Shown: piece after piece, positions 54,780-64,000 of the stretch
Layout: each line of letters begins with the position of its first letter
How positions within the stretch are numbered: position 1 is the first letter of the stretch
Assembly: GCA_900618795.1 (NCBI GenBank)
Contig: UYJD01000013.1
Location: 501,140 to 565,139, forward strand
Length of the DNA stretch: 64,000 bases
Origin: Cyanodermella asteris
Lineage: Eukaryota; Ascomycota; Lecanoromycetes; Ostropales; Stictidaceae
Direction of reading: 5' to 3'
Notes under the pieces: model-generated
Seen by the model: the letters and a program-made list of their open reading frames with translations, nothing else
Told to the model about the DNA's origin: nothing
Database searches by the model: none
Translations under genes and position numbers: made by a program

Positions 54780-55520
54780 TCAAAGCGGTCGTGGCCTCTT
54801 GGGTGCCGGACCGCCGAACGGATCTTTGCCATCCCCTAGGTTTGACAGGCCGAAGAGGTCGCCAAAGTGTTCTTTCCGCTTGCTTCCCGCGCCGGGGCCC
54901 AGGCGAGATGATCGGTTGCCGGGCCGGTGTACTGCATGGTTCCCACGCCGGGTGGTTCTGGAAGCGGTGCTTGATCGGGAGTGCGAGATTCGGTTCATCT
55001 GTTGCTGGTCGGCTGATATGTTGCTGACTTGCATGTCGATTTCTAGGTACGAATGATTGGATCGATACGTGAATTCTCCGGTCGGCGGCACCGAAGGTGC
55101 TGCTCTGACTTCGTCGTGCAAGGTCTCGGGCAAGGGTGACGATGCTGCCAGAGCTTGCTGCTCTTCTTCGTGCGCCGGGCTAACGTCTCGCTCTTCCCCG
55201 GCGTTATCTTCGCCTTCGCTACTTGCTTCTCGTTCTGGGCCTAGTTGTTGCTTCTCTGTCGCCCACTGTCGTATCCTCCACCCTTCTCCATCGCCGAGCC
55301 CGATGTTCTCTTTGTCTAGAAAGGATAGCAGCTCGTAAATAGCGTCCTGGTATCCTGCTCTTCTTTCTAATGCTATCTCTTCATTTGCTTGTCTGTACAG
55401 GTTGGTCACGTTCAAAGCAGCTTGCTTGAATGTTTGTAGAAGGTCTGTGGGTGAGCTGGCTTGTCGGGTGCGAACACCGGACGGGGGCAGTGAGCCTCGT
55501 AGATTCCTCATTGATTCCAT
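54780..55520 (-). CDS. HAPSTR1/TAPR1-like (C16orf72 family) protein
   Basis: A single exon of 246 aa from MESMRNLRGSLPP (Met4 is an alternative). The conserved part is residues ~25-95: DLLQTFKQAALNVTNLYRQA, then RRAGYQDAIYELLSFLDKENIGLGDGEGWRIRQWATEKQ. I recognise this as the fungal form of the C16orf72/HAPSTR1 (TAPR1-like) domain. The animal protein pairs with the HUWE1 ubiquitin ligase in stress responses; the fungal role is not known to me. The rest is disordered and acidic, then basic near the end (GSKRKEHFGDLFGL, PAPKRPRPL), suggesting nuclear location. Confidence 0.65.
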   Translation of the reverse strand: MESMRNLRGSLPPSGVRTRQASSPTDLLQTFKQAALNVTNLYRQANEEIALERRAGYQDAIYELLSFLDKENIGLGDGEGWRIRQWATEKQQLGPEREASSEGEDNAGEERDVSPAHEEEQQALAASSPLPETLHDEVRAAPSVPPTGEFTYRSNHSYLEIDMQVSNISADQQQMNRISHSRSSTASRTTRRGNHAVHRPGNRSSRLGPGAGSKRKEHFGDLFGLSNLGDGKDPFGGPAPKRPRPL

Positions 55521-56708
55521 GGCAGAGTATGTGTGTGCAACTGCAGCACTCTTTGCAAGTGTGTTGACTCGTGCGCAGGCAAATCAGCCACTCATGTAGT
55601 TTGTTCCGACGTGTCAAGTGATGCCTCCCGGGTGTGTTAGAGGGGTCGTATTCTGGTAACGAAGAAATGAGGCAGCCGCGCCTTTCCTGTAGCAGCTGAC
55701 CCTGAGCAAGTTTCGGAAGCCGCCTTTACACCGGAGCGTGACAATGGTATTGGAAAGTCGAAGAAACAGCGTGTGTCGAAGCTGACCAAAGTGGAGCGTC
55801 GGGCGGCAATGATTTGACGGAAGCGGCGGGTCCTGTCAGGATTTGCGTGTACTAGGAGAAGGTTGAAATGCAAAATGCACAGAGAGTGTGTCGGAAAATA
55901 TCAGGATGGGTGAAAGGTCTCTTGTACTCGATGAAAGTCACGATGGTCGTTGCACAGTTGTGACAAAGACAAGACCGGGGCCGTGAGGTCACCGGATCAC
56001 GTTGATGAGGCTGATACAACGCAGGCTTATTTTGCCGCCGCAGTCGCTGATCGCCACGCATGAAGCCGCCATACACGCAGTCTCAGCGGCTTTTATTGAA
56101 CCCCACAAACAGGCTGAAACAAAATTCGGGTACGTAGCCACTAACACTCTGAAATCGCCGCCGACTTGTTCACTGACAGCAAGTCTATAATTTAATAAGT
56201 GTTCAGCCAGCTACGCGCAGAGGCGACTACGTAGAATCGAATCCTGGGCCCAATAGTTGACCAAGTGTACGGCTGGCGGGCCTAGCTTCACGTGAATTCA
56301 AGTCGCTTCCAAATTCAAAGCTGCAGAGCTGCTCCTGATCTCGCTTGATGTGACCCTGGGCATCCGACTTGACATTCAACTAGGTATTAGCGATTCTCTG
56401 TTCGCGTCACGTGTGACGAGGAATGAAAGCTGACATCAAGCTTTCTCAATCTAATGCGGAGTTGCTTTCCGCCAAGCTGCTCTATATCCGTTTGACGCGA
56501 CTTTCCTCCGGCCGGAAAGCATCATGAATCGTCGCCGACGTGTAGCTGCCCACCTTTTTTTCCCTCTTCCCCCAGCTTCGTCTTCCGACCTCCCAACGAG
56601 CGACCACCGCCATCGCGAGCCATTCGTACATCGACCTTTACGCTAAGAGACACACCTGAAGACGACCTATATATTCAGACGCGGCCGCCGGCCCCGTTTC
56701 CACATACC
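55521..56708. promoter_or_regulatory. Divergent promoter region HAPSTR1-like / ISWI
   Basis: 1.2 kb between divergent starts. The 200 bases before 56709 are C/T-rich, a usual fungal leader. No gene recognised. Confidence 0.4.
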
Positions 56709-59700
56709 ATGGCGGCTTCAGCTGGCAGATCAAGGGCTACCTCGGACGATTCAATGCCAGACGCCTCTACAGCTCCGAGCGGGTACGATAGGATGGCCGT
56801 GGATACCCCAGATTACACAGACTCCGACACAAATCCAAACACGACAGCAAGCAGCGTCGTTGATGGTCCTTCAGATGGGCGCAAGCGCCGCTCCGAGGCG
56901 ACCCAATTGCGAAAGAGTGTTCTCGGCAAGAAGCATGGCGCCTTGAACGACACAAAGGTACGTGGCAATCTATATGCATCTTCAGATTCCTGGCTGCCCA
57001 CCTTATGCACATGCTTGCGCGCCCACCATGTGCCAGCTCATTTACTCACTGCCCACCCAACTCTACACACCTAGATCCCGCTAAGCCTTTGCGGACACAG
57101 CGACCAGATCTCTATCGATTGACTGACACAATGCAGGAAGAGGACATGATCCGGCGATTCCGCTATCTACTGGGACTGACAGACTTGTTTCGCCATTTCA
57201 TCGACAGCAACCCAAGTCCAACAATTCGCAACGTCCTTGCTGAAATTGATCGTCAAGATGCTGAGCATGCCGCAAGAGCAAAGAAAGCCGCTGGTAGAGC
57301 TGGTGGCGCCAAAGGCACGGGCAGAGCACGAAAGACGGAACAAGAGGAGGATGCTGAGCTTCTACGCGACGAAAAGCCCGGGGGCGCTGCCCAGACCATC
57401 TTCCGGGAGTCGCCTGCTTACATCTCCGGTGGTGAAATGAGAGACTACCAAGTTGCTGGATTGAACTGGCTCGTTTCGCTCCATGAAAACGGCATTTCAG
57501 GCATTCTCGCCGACGAGATGGGTCTAGGGAAAACCCTGCAAACGATTTCGTTCATCGGCTACCTCCGCCATATTTGCGATATCAAGGGTCCTCATCTCGT
57601 TGCAGTGCCTAAATCGACGTTGGACAACTGGAAGCGAGAATTTGAGAAGTGGTTGCCAGAAACGAACGTCTTGGTTCTTCAGGGCGCAAAAGACGAGCGC
57701 CATGACCTTATCAACACGCGCCTCGTTGACGACGGCTTCGATGTCTGCATTACAAGTTACGAAATGATCCTGCGGGAAAAGACGCATTTGAAGAAGTTCG
57801 CTTGGGAGTACATCATCATCGATGAAGCGCATCGCATCAAGAACGAGGAGTCGTCACTTTCCACAGTCGTCCGTACCTTCAGTTCGCGAAATCGGCTACT
57901 TATCACCGGCACCCCACTTCAGAACAACCTTCACGAATTATGGGCCCTGCTCAACTTCCTCCTCCCAGATGTGTTTGGCGAGGCAGAGGCGTTCGATCAG
58001 TGGTTCTCCAGTCAGAACGAGGATCAGGACAGTGTGGTTCAGCAGTTGCACAGGATCCTTCGACCATTCTTGCTTCGTCGTGTCAAGAGCGATGTTGAAA
58101 AGAGCCTTTTGCCCAAGAAAGAGATCAATCTGTACATTGGCATGTCAGACATGCAAGTCAAGTGGTACAAGAAAATCCTGGAGAAGGAAATTGATGCCGT
58201 CAACGGAGCCGGGGGCAAGCGAGAGTCAAAGACCCGGTTGTTGAACATTGTCATGCAGTTGCGAAAGTGCTGCAATCATCCTTACCTCTTTGAGGGTGCC
58301 GAGCCTGGTCCACCATACACCACTGACGAGCATCTCGTCTACAACGCCGGCAAGATGATGATGTTGGACAAGATTTTGACGAGGATGAAGAAGCAGGGTA
58401 GCCGCGTCCTGATCTTCTCACAGATGAGTCGTGTTCTGGACATTCTTGAGGACTACTGCGTGTTCCGTGAACACAAATACTGCCGTATTGACGGTAGTAC
58501 CGCCCATGAGGATCGAATTGCTGCTATTGATGACTACAACAAGCCAGGCTCGGAGAAGTTCATATTCTTGCTCACTACTCGTGCTGGTGGTTTAGGTATC
58601 AATCTCACGACCGCGGATGTCGTCGTCCTTTTCGACAGCGATTGGAATCCCCAGGCTGATCTGCAGGCGATGGACCGTGCCCATCGTATTGGCCAGACCA
58701 AACAGGTGTATGTCTATCGCTTCATTACAGAGCAGGCTATTGAAGAGAAGGTCCTCGAGCGAGCCGCGCAGAAATTGCGTCTCGACCAGCTTGTCATTCA
58801 GCAAGGCCGCGCCCAGCAGCAAGCCAAACAGGCCGCCTCAAAGGATGAACTGCTGAGCATGATTCAACACGGCGCAGAGAAAGTTTTCGAAAGCAAGGGT
58901 GCAATGGGCCAGTTTGCTGGTGAAAAGAAGGAACTCGATGATGATGACATCGATGCCATCCTCAAGCACGGTGAGGAGAGGACGAAAGAGCTCAACGCCA
59001 AGTATGAGAAGCTTGGCCTTGACGACCTGCAGAATTTCACTTCCGACAATGCCTACGAGTGGAATGGCCAGAATTTCAGCAAGATCAAAGCTGACACTGG
59101 CATTCACTGGATCGAGCCGACGAAGCGTGAGCGCAAGGAACAGATCTACTCGATCGATAAGTATTATCGACAGGCACTTCAGACCGGAGGTCCGAAAGAG
59201 TCGAAGCCCAAAGCTCCTCGTGCACCCAAGCACATTTCGATCCAAGAATGGCAATTCTTCCCACCTGGTCTTGCCGAGCTACAAGACCGAGAGAATGCCA
59301 ATTGGCAACGAGAGATCGGTTTCAAGGCCACTCTTCCAGATGACGAGGACATGGACGACGAAGCCAGGGCGGCTGAACAGAAACGGCGACAGGCAGAGAT
59401 TGACGCTGCGACGCCCTTGACCAAGGAAGAGCAAGAAGAAAAGGAGGCTATGATTGAAGGCGGGTTCCCTGACTGGAACAAGCGTGACTTCCAGCAGTTC
59501 GTCAACGGCTCATCGAAATACGGCCGCAAGAACTGGGACGGGATTGCTCTCGAAGTCGATGGAAAGACGGCAGAGGAGATTGAGGAATACGCTGCTGTCT
59601 TCTGGAAGAAGTACAAGCAGATCAGCGACTGGGAGAAACACATTGCCAACATCGAAGCCGGTGACGAGCGCCGTGACAAGATTGCCTACCAGAAGCGCAT

Positions 59701-60256
59701 GCTCGACAAGAAGATGTCGTTCTATCGCGTGCCATTGCAGCAGCTTAAGTTGAACTACAGTGTCAGCACCACGAACAAGAAGGTGTACACCGAAGAGGAG
59801 GACCGCTTCATCCTGGTAATGCTGCACAAATACGGCATCGACACGGAGGGCGTGCACGAAAAGATCCGCGACGAAATCCGAGACTCGCCCCTTTTCCGAT
59901 TCGATTGGTTCTTCCTGAGCCGCACTCCCCAAGAGATTGGTAGAAGGTGCGCGACCTTGCTTGCAACGGTTGCCAAGGAGTTTGAGGACCAGCAGAAGCC
60001 GAACGGAAAGGGCAAGCGCGTCGAGGAGATCGATGAGGAGGATGAGGACGACGAGCCGCCAAAGAAGAAGGCCAAGGGTGCCAAGGTGAGCACCACGCAA
60101 GCTTCCTCAATGGGGAAATTACTTACTGACTCGCCACAGAACAAAGCACTGGACGTTGTCAAGGGAAGCAAGGCTACTTCTGCCGCTAGTTCACGAGCCG
60201 CCAGTGTGGTTTCTAACGGACCCGGCAAGAAAGGGAAAGGCAAGGGGAAGAAGTGA
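56709..60256 (+). CDS. ISWI-type chromatin-remodelling ATPase
   Basis: Three exons, 56709-56957, 57137-60085 and 60140-60256, give 1104 aa. The last intron (54 nt, GTGAGC...CCACAG with a TTACTGAC branch) is a multiple of three without a stop, so retention would give 1122 aa. ISWI enzymes slide nucleosomes to make regular arrays. After a disordered N terminus, the SNF2 ATPase has [12 protein letters not shown], the Walker A region [13 protein letters not shown], the DEAH box [29 protein letters not shown], and the helicase C block [17 protein letters not shown]...[12 protein letters not shown]. The C-terminal HAND region, SANT ([20 protein letters not shown]) and SLIDE ([19 protein letters not shown]) domains define the ISWI class. 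The sequence alone does not say whether it is closer to Isw1 or Isw2. The start context is ACCATGG. Confidence 0.95.
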
Positions 60257-60730
60257 TTTGCTTTCCCTCTTTGTCACGTCAATCCACTGGACAGACACTG
60301 CATGGTTAATGACTTTGGTTCTTATTACCGGCGAAAGGACGGCATTTGGCGTTCGCGTGAAACCTTGCTTGGGGTTGGTGGGAAGTTCTTGGGCCTGCAA
60401 GCAAAGGCTCGGTTCGAGAAGGAGGGCGGATTGCACTGATCAGCCATGGCTGTGAAACACATGTGTCCGATAGATATGGTTTACAGCAGAAGACGAGCAA
60501 GGCACATGAATAGACGTTGCGATTCTGCCATGTACGCCCTTTTCTTGTTGGTTTCTTGCGCGATGCTATGGAACAATGTATCGATTCTCGCTGGTAAAAC
60601 GAGGCTCAGCAAGTGCGATTTTGAGGCAGCAACTTGCGACCACCGCAACGCTACAGCGTAGCAGGCACTTTCGGTCGAGGGTCACAAACGCGTAAGAGGT
60701 TCGGGGGATGGTTCTGATTAATCCTGGAAT
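60257..60730. other. Intergenic region between convergent ISWI and GH72 genes
   Basis: 475 bp with the 3' flanks of both genes; nothing else seen. Confidence 0.35.
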
Positions 60731-62254
60731 CTATAATTCATTGCAGCTGAACGACCTGCCTTTAGCCAATTGGAAGCCCCCATCGACGCCGCGCACCCCT
60801 TCTTCGAAATTTACAGCATTGCCAACAGGTAGCTCAAAGGCAGCAACGAGCATGGTGCCCTGAGCGGCAGGCGTGATCCTCTCGCCGGCAGCGTTCTTGG
60901 TCGAAGAGGCCGAAGAGCCAGCGGCACCGGCACCGGGGGCAGAGGCTCCGGTGGTGTCGCCGAGCTGGTCGGAGCTCGACTTCTTATTCAGCTTCAGCGA
61001 CACGTCGGTGCCGTTGGCCCACTTGGCCTTCATGTTCGAGGGAACGTCGAGGCTGACCTGGACGAGCCCGCCGGTCCTGGCACCCGAAACACCGTTCTTG
61101 ATCAGGTCTGCGACGCCGGAAGGCTGGGGAGGGATCGTCCAGGTGTTGGGGATCTTGTCGCTCTTGATCAGGCTGCTGTCGCACTTGGGCGGCGAGAGCG
61201 CGGTGGCGCTCGTGTTTGCGGTCTTGAGGTAGTTCTGGTCGATGCCGGCGAACTTTTGGGCGAGAGTGTTGAGGTCGTCGAGGAGTTCGATTTCGTTTGC
61301 GTCGTCCTGTACCTTGACAAGGCCGTAGTTGTTCGTCTCGTTTGTGTATTCGTAAGCGAGGCCGCCGGAGATCATGGGCATCTGGTCTTTGTTGTAGATG
61401 GTGTTGATCTCGTTGAAGTGCCGGGGCATCACTTTGTTGCAGCCGTATTCGGACATGAAGATCGGGTAGGTGGCGCCGGCATACATGCTGGCCAGCTGGT
61501 CGTATTGACCAGTCTTCCAGTCAGTGACGTCGCCGCACCAGGAGTAGCCATTTAGACCAATGAAGTCAGACTTGGAATCGTTGTTGGCCTCGCCATCGAT
61601 GGCGCAGGTAAGGTAGCTGGTCGTGTCCTGGAGAATGTCACGGATGTCGGCAGCGGAGTACCCGATTGGGATGACTCGACCGCCACGGGCTCGCATGTAC
61701 TGGTGCAGATCACGAGTCACAGCGCGAATGTAGGGTGAGTTCTTCTTGCCGGAGTCAGGCTTGCTGATGAGCTCGTTGGCGGAGAAGAATGCAAGGGTGT
61801 TCGGGTAGCCACGGAAGGCATCCATCAACTTGAAAGCTCGCGTTAGGTAGGTCAAGTGATAGCTGCTAGCGGGATCGTCCTCGTTGATGGATTCGTTGGG
61901 CAGCGGGCTGTTGACGTCGATGACCATGTACATACCAGCAGCGTTAAAGATGGATGCACACTCGTCGTGATTGATTTCGGGATCCAAGTTGTAGACGCGG
62001 ATAGCATTGCTGCCAATCAACTGTAGGACAGCAGCATCACGACGACATTGGTCGGCATCTGAAAGGGGATCCTTATGGGTTTTGGGATTGTAGCCAGCTG
62101 CTCCACCAGGCTGGTATGCAGCGCCAACAAGCTGGAAACGATCGCCGGTCGTACCGTCGACGAACTCCTGACCCTTGATGCCAACGGCGTTCATGCCAGC
62201 AACGGCAGGGGCAAGAACGGCCGTGGCGAGGCCGGCTGAGATTATGGACCGCAT
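60731..62254 (-). CDS. GAS1: GH72 1,3-beta-glucanosyltransferase (Gas/Gel), altered C terminus
   Basis: A single exon of 507 aa as read. Gas/Gel enzymes elongate beta-1,3-glucan at the plasma membrane and are normally GPI-anchored. The signal peptide is MRSIISAGLATAVLAPAVAG. The GH72 domain has FQLVGAAYQPGG, the acid/base Glu161 (FFSANELISK) and nucleophile Glu269 (FMSEYGCNK). There is no Cys-rich X8 module. A Ser/Ala/Gly linker leads to ERITPAAQGTMLVAAF, where a GPI tail should follow. Instead the frame gives ELPVGNAVNFEEGVRGVDGG and a further polar 15 residues. In an adjacent frame the same DNA encodes LSYLLAML and a TAA at 60813-60811, just what a GPI signal looks like. An extra T in the TTT at 60838-60836 would explain this. 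Either a mutation or a homopolymer sequencing error. Confidence 0.9.
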   Translation of the reverse strand: MRSIISAGLATAVLAPAVAGMNAVGIKGQEFVDGTTGDRFQLVGAAYQPGGAAGYNPKTHKDPLSDADQCRRDAAVLQLIGSNAIRVYNLDPEINHDECASIFNAAGMYMVIDVNSPLPNESINEDDPASSYHLTYLTRAFKLMDAFRGYPNTLAFFSANELISKPDSGKKNSPYIRAVTRDLHQYMRARGGRVIPIGYSAADIRDILQDTTSYLTCAIDGEANNDSKSDFIGLNGYSWCGDVTDWKTGQYDQLASMYAGATYPIFMSEYGCNKVMPRHFNEINTIYNKDQMPMISGGLAYEYTNETNNYGLVKVQDDANEIELLDDLNTLAQKFAGIDQNYLKTANTSATALSPPKCDSSLIKSDKIPNTWTIPPQPSGVADLIKNGVSGARTGGLVQVSLDVPSNMKAKWANGTDVSLKLNKKSSSDQLGDTTGASAPGAGAAGSSASSTKNAAGERITPAAQGTMLVAAFELPVGNAVNFEEGVRGVDGGFQLAKGRSFSCNEL

Positions 62255-63903
62255 TTCGGTGCTTGAGGGTAGCTATGTGATGATGTGATATTGATGTGAT
62301 CGATAGTCGTTGTGGTATCCGCGCCGTATGCTCCAGGCAGGCGAAGACAAGTCGTTAGGATGAACCGATGATTTATTAATACGGTTAGGTTCCGAGTGCC
62401 GTGGTCTCTGTGAACGAGTGTGTTGCTGTAGTGGTAGCGATCGGTAGGTGACTGCGTCAAAAGAAGAAGCGACAGAGAAACGGCAAGCACTAGGCGGACA
62501 AGGAAAAATCAAGGGTGATGGAAGAAATAAAAATGGATGAGGAGACAAACAAACAGAAAAGCATGCGGGCAAGAGTCTATCATACCTACCAAGGGACTGT
62601 GGATAGGCGAAGATTGGTAGTCTCGGCGCCAACGCTTGGGCTGAGCAGGAAGAACGGGGTCAGCTTCAAACGAGGTGAGGTTGTGATGGAACTTCCAGAC
62701 ATGGCATGGCGGCGATACAGTGGAAGAGCGACATTACCCCGGTTGACATGTCTCGCCTCGCAAGAGTCACAGCGGGCTGCACTGTGGCGGCGCAGCTGAA
62801 GCAATGGCAACGCTGCATGTGGCAGAAGATACAGAGTGGCGGACAGCGATGCTGACAGCTGACGCCTGCTGGCCAGAAGGTGTTTTGAAGGAGCGCTTCA
62901 GACGATGCCAAGCAGCTCTGCCATGTTGGCAGAGCGAAAGCTGCTACTAAAGGATGTCAGCACGCCGAGTGCCAAAATGGGAGGGGCAACGGGCGAGGCC
63001 GGTGACAAGATTGAGTGCAGAAGACATCGGCAGACAGCTGGCCGCCCGTCTGCGACCCAGCCGTTGCCAGTGCATTGGTGCTGAAGCATGGATATGTGCA
63101 TGTGGAGATAGACTCTGGTGTGCAGGCGAAGGCGAGGAAACGTCGACTTGGGGCATCGGAGATGGAGTTTTGATTGGCCGATGGCAGAATGTTTCTCCGC
63201 GCCGACGCTCAGCAGCACCGCCGCCTCGAATCGAACACTCGAGAGAGAGTTGATTCCGCAACAATCCCTCCTTGAAATCCATCTCAGCTACGATAAAATA
63301 CTGTCAGGAGCGCTGCATGCTAGCAAGCGGAGATTGGCCCGCATGCAGCGTCGCAGCTTATAATGACCGCTACATGGTCATGTTTCCAACTGTCGGCACG
63401 GTTTTGCGTAGCCAAGCAGCGTGCCTGGTCTCAGACACAGTAATGGTGTAATTCTAGAACTTGACGGCCAGTGCAGAGAGCATGTGAGGATACCTAGGTA
63501 GCTGCCTACCTACTTGGTAAGGCGGCGCTCCAGACTGCTTTTATCGGAAATGTATGCTGGATATGATTCTCTTACCATGTCAGTCTTCTGCGCTCAACAT
63601 CTGGTTCCCTCGATTGATAGACAATCGGGGCATTCCAAGCTGGCCGCCTCGGCTTTCTTTGGTCATGACGAGTCCAGGTACCAGTATCGATGGCTCGGCA
63701 GGTGATTATCAGCTGGACCTGAACGAGAGGCCAGCCACTAGCCCAGCTTACATACACTCATCTACAGGACAGGCAGCGTGAGCGGGCGGGCGGGGCAAAC
63801 TTCTGGAAGCTCCATCGAAGCTTCAGAGCAGGAGAAGCAGGATCAAGTTGGGCGCCATAATTGCAGGCACCCATAAGCCATACGTGCACGAGTCCTACGA
63901 GAC
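62255..63903. promoter_or_regulatory. GH72 upstream region and right-hand intergenic sequence
   Basis: The first ~400 bases are C/T-rich on the minus strand and form the GAS1 leader and promoter. The rest has no supported gene. An inverted repeat lies at 63491-63513, and a G/C-rich GCGGGCGGGCGGGG run lies near 63783. Confidence 0.4.
63491..63513. repeat. Small inverted repeat (TAGGTAG / CTACCTA)
   Basis: The stretch ATACCTAGGTAGCTGCCTAC (continuing CTA) contains TAGGTAG and, a few bases on, its reverse complement CTACCTA, so it can fold on itself or act as a dyad site. Function unknown. Confidence 0.5.
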
Positions 63904-64000
63904 TGTCACGGATAAAGGAAAGACCGATTAGATATCAGGGACTCTGATCTAATTAGGTGTCACGGACAAAGGAAAGACCGATCAGACGTCAGGGACGCTG
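63904..64000. repeat. 54-bp tandem repeat reaching the window edge
   Basis: Two copies, 63904-63957 and 63958-64000 (partial), both beginning TGTCACGGAYAAAGGAAAGA. The copies differ mainly by C/T changes in CpA or CpG context (GATA versus GACA, GATTAG versus GATCAG, GATATC versus GACGTC). The array probably continues outside the window. Confidence 0.85.

Noticed and set aside
54610-55056. Plus-strand ORFs opposite the HAPSTR1-like gene
   Set aside because: Arg/Ser-rich shadow frames without motifs.
56225-56265. tRNA-like B box (AATCGAATCC)
   Set aside because: The flanking bases cannot form a T stem, and there is no matching D arm or acceptor stem.
59510-60100. Minus-strand ORF of 196 codons inside ISWI
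   Set aside because: Leu/Val-rich translation typical of the antisense of an acidic/basic coding region; ISWI domains occupy the other strand.
1-64000. A CRISPR array, phage defence island, operon or secondary-metabolite cluster
   Set aside because: The DNA is fungal nuclear sequence with intron-bearing single genes. No synthase, regulator cluster or repeat-spacer array is present.

Overview
The window is nuclear DNA of a filamentous ascomycete (Pezizomycotina; gene content and short introns fit Dothideomycetes, but this is an inference). Genes are single, on both strands, 0.3-1.5 kb apart, with zero to three short introns (mostly 43-65 nt, GT...AG with CTRAC-like branch sites). There are no operons. 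I found no rRNA, tRNA, CRISPR array or virus. A 25-base run of N (50375-50399) marks an assembly gap.

Layout: a Ser/Thr-rich protein cut by the left edge (1-393, -); a SAS4-like chromatin protein (-); a choline/ethanolamine phosphotransferase (-); a TOS1-type cell-wall protein with an apparent frameshift (-); ATG6/Beclin (-) divergent from SCM3, the CENP-A chaperone with three Myb-like repeats (+); an MCY1-type cysteine-synthase-like protein (-); a secreted GH3 beta-glucosidase (+); mitochondrial NDUFAF7 (+); PEX13 (+); ATG14 (+); the PP2A methylesterase (+); an unrecognised 345-aa protein (+); a heme-thiolate peroxidase interrupted by an in-frame TAG (-); a 3.8-kb gene-poor stretch; a GH7 cellobiohydrolase interrupted by an in-frame TAA (-); a REB1-like Myb protein (-); a small F-box-like ORF (+); LDB17/SPIN90 (+); an IMPACT-domain protein (-); VID27 (+); a prolidase with a PH-like C-terminal extension (+); SNF1/AMPK alpha (+); a HAPSTR1/TAPR1-like protein (-); an ISWI ATPase (+); a GH72 glucanosyltransferase whose GPI tail looks frameshifted (-); and, at the right edge, the start of a 54-bp tandem repeat with RIP-like C-to-T differences.

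How the genes relate: there is no biosynthetic cluster. Nutrient sensing and autophagy are well represented (SNF1, and two subunits of the autophagy PI3-kinase complex, ATG6 and ATG14). Chromatin genes are a second group (SAS4-like, SCM3, REB1-like, ISWI). A third group is secreted or wall proteins (TOS1, GH3, heme-thiolate peroxidase, GH7, GH72).

The most notable pattern is that four of these five secreted/wall genes carry an apparent disabling change (two nonsense codons, two frameshifts), while the recognisable intracellular genes read through cleanly. This points to real decay of the secretome in this strain rather than uniform sequencing error, but reads would be needed to settle it. All functions are assigned by recognising family motifs in translated sequence; no database search was possible.
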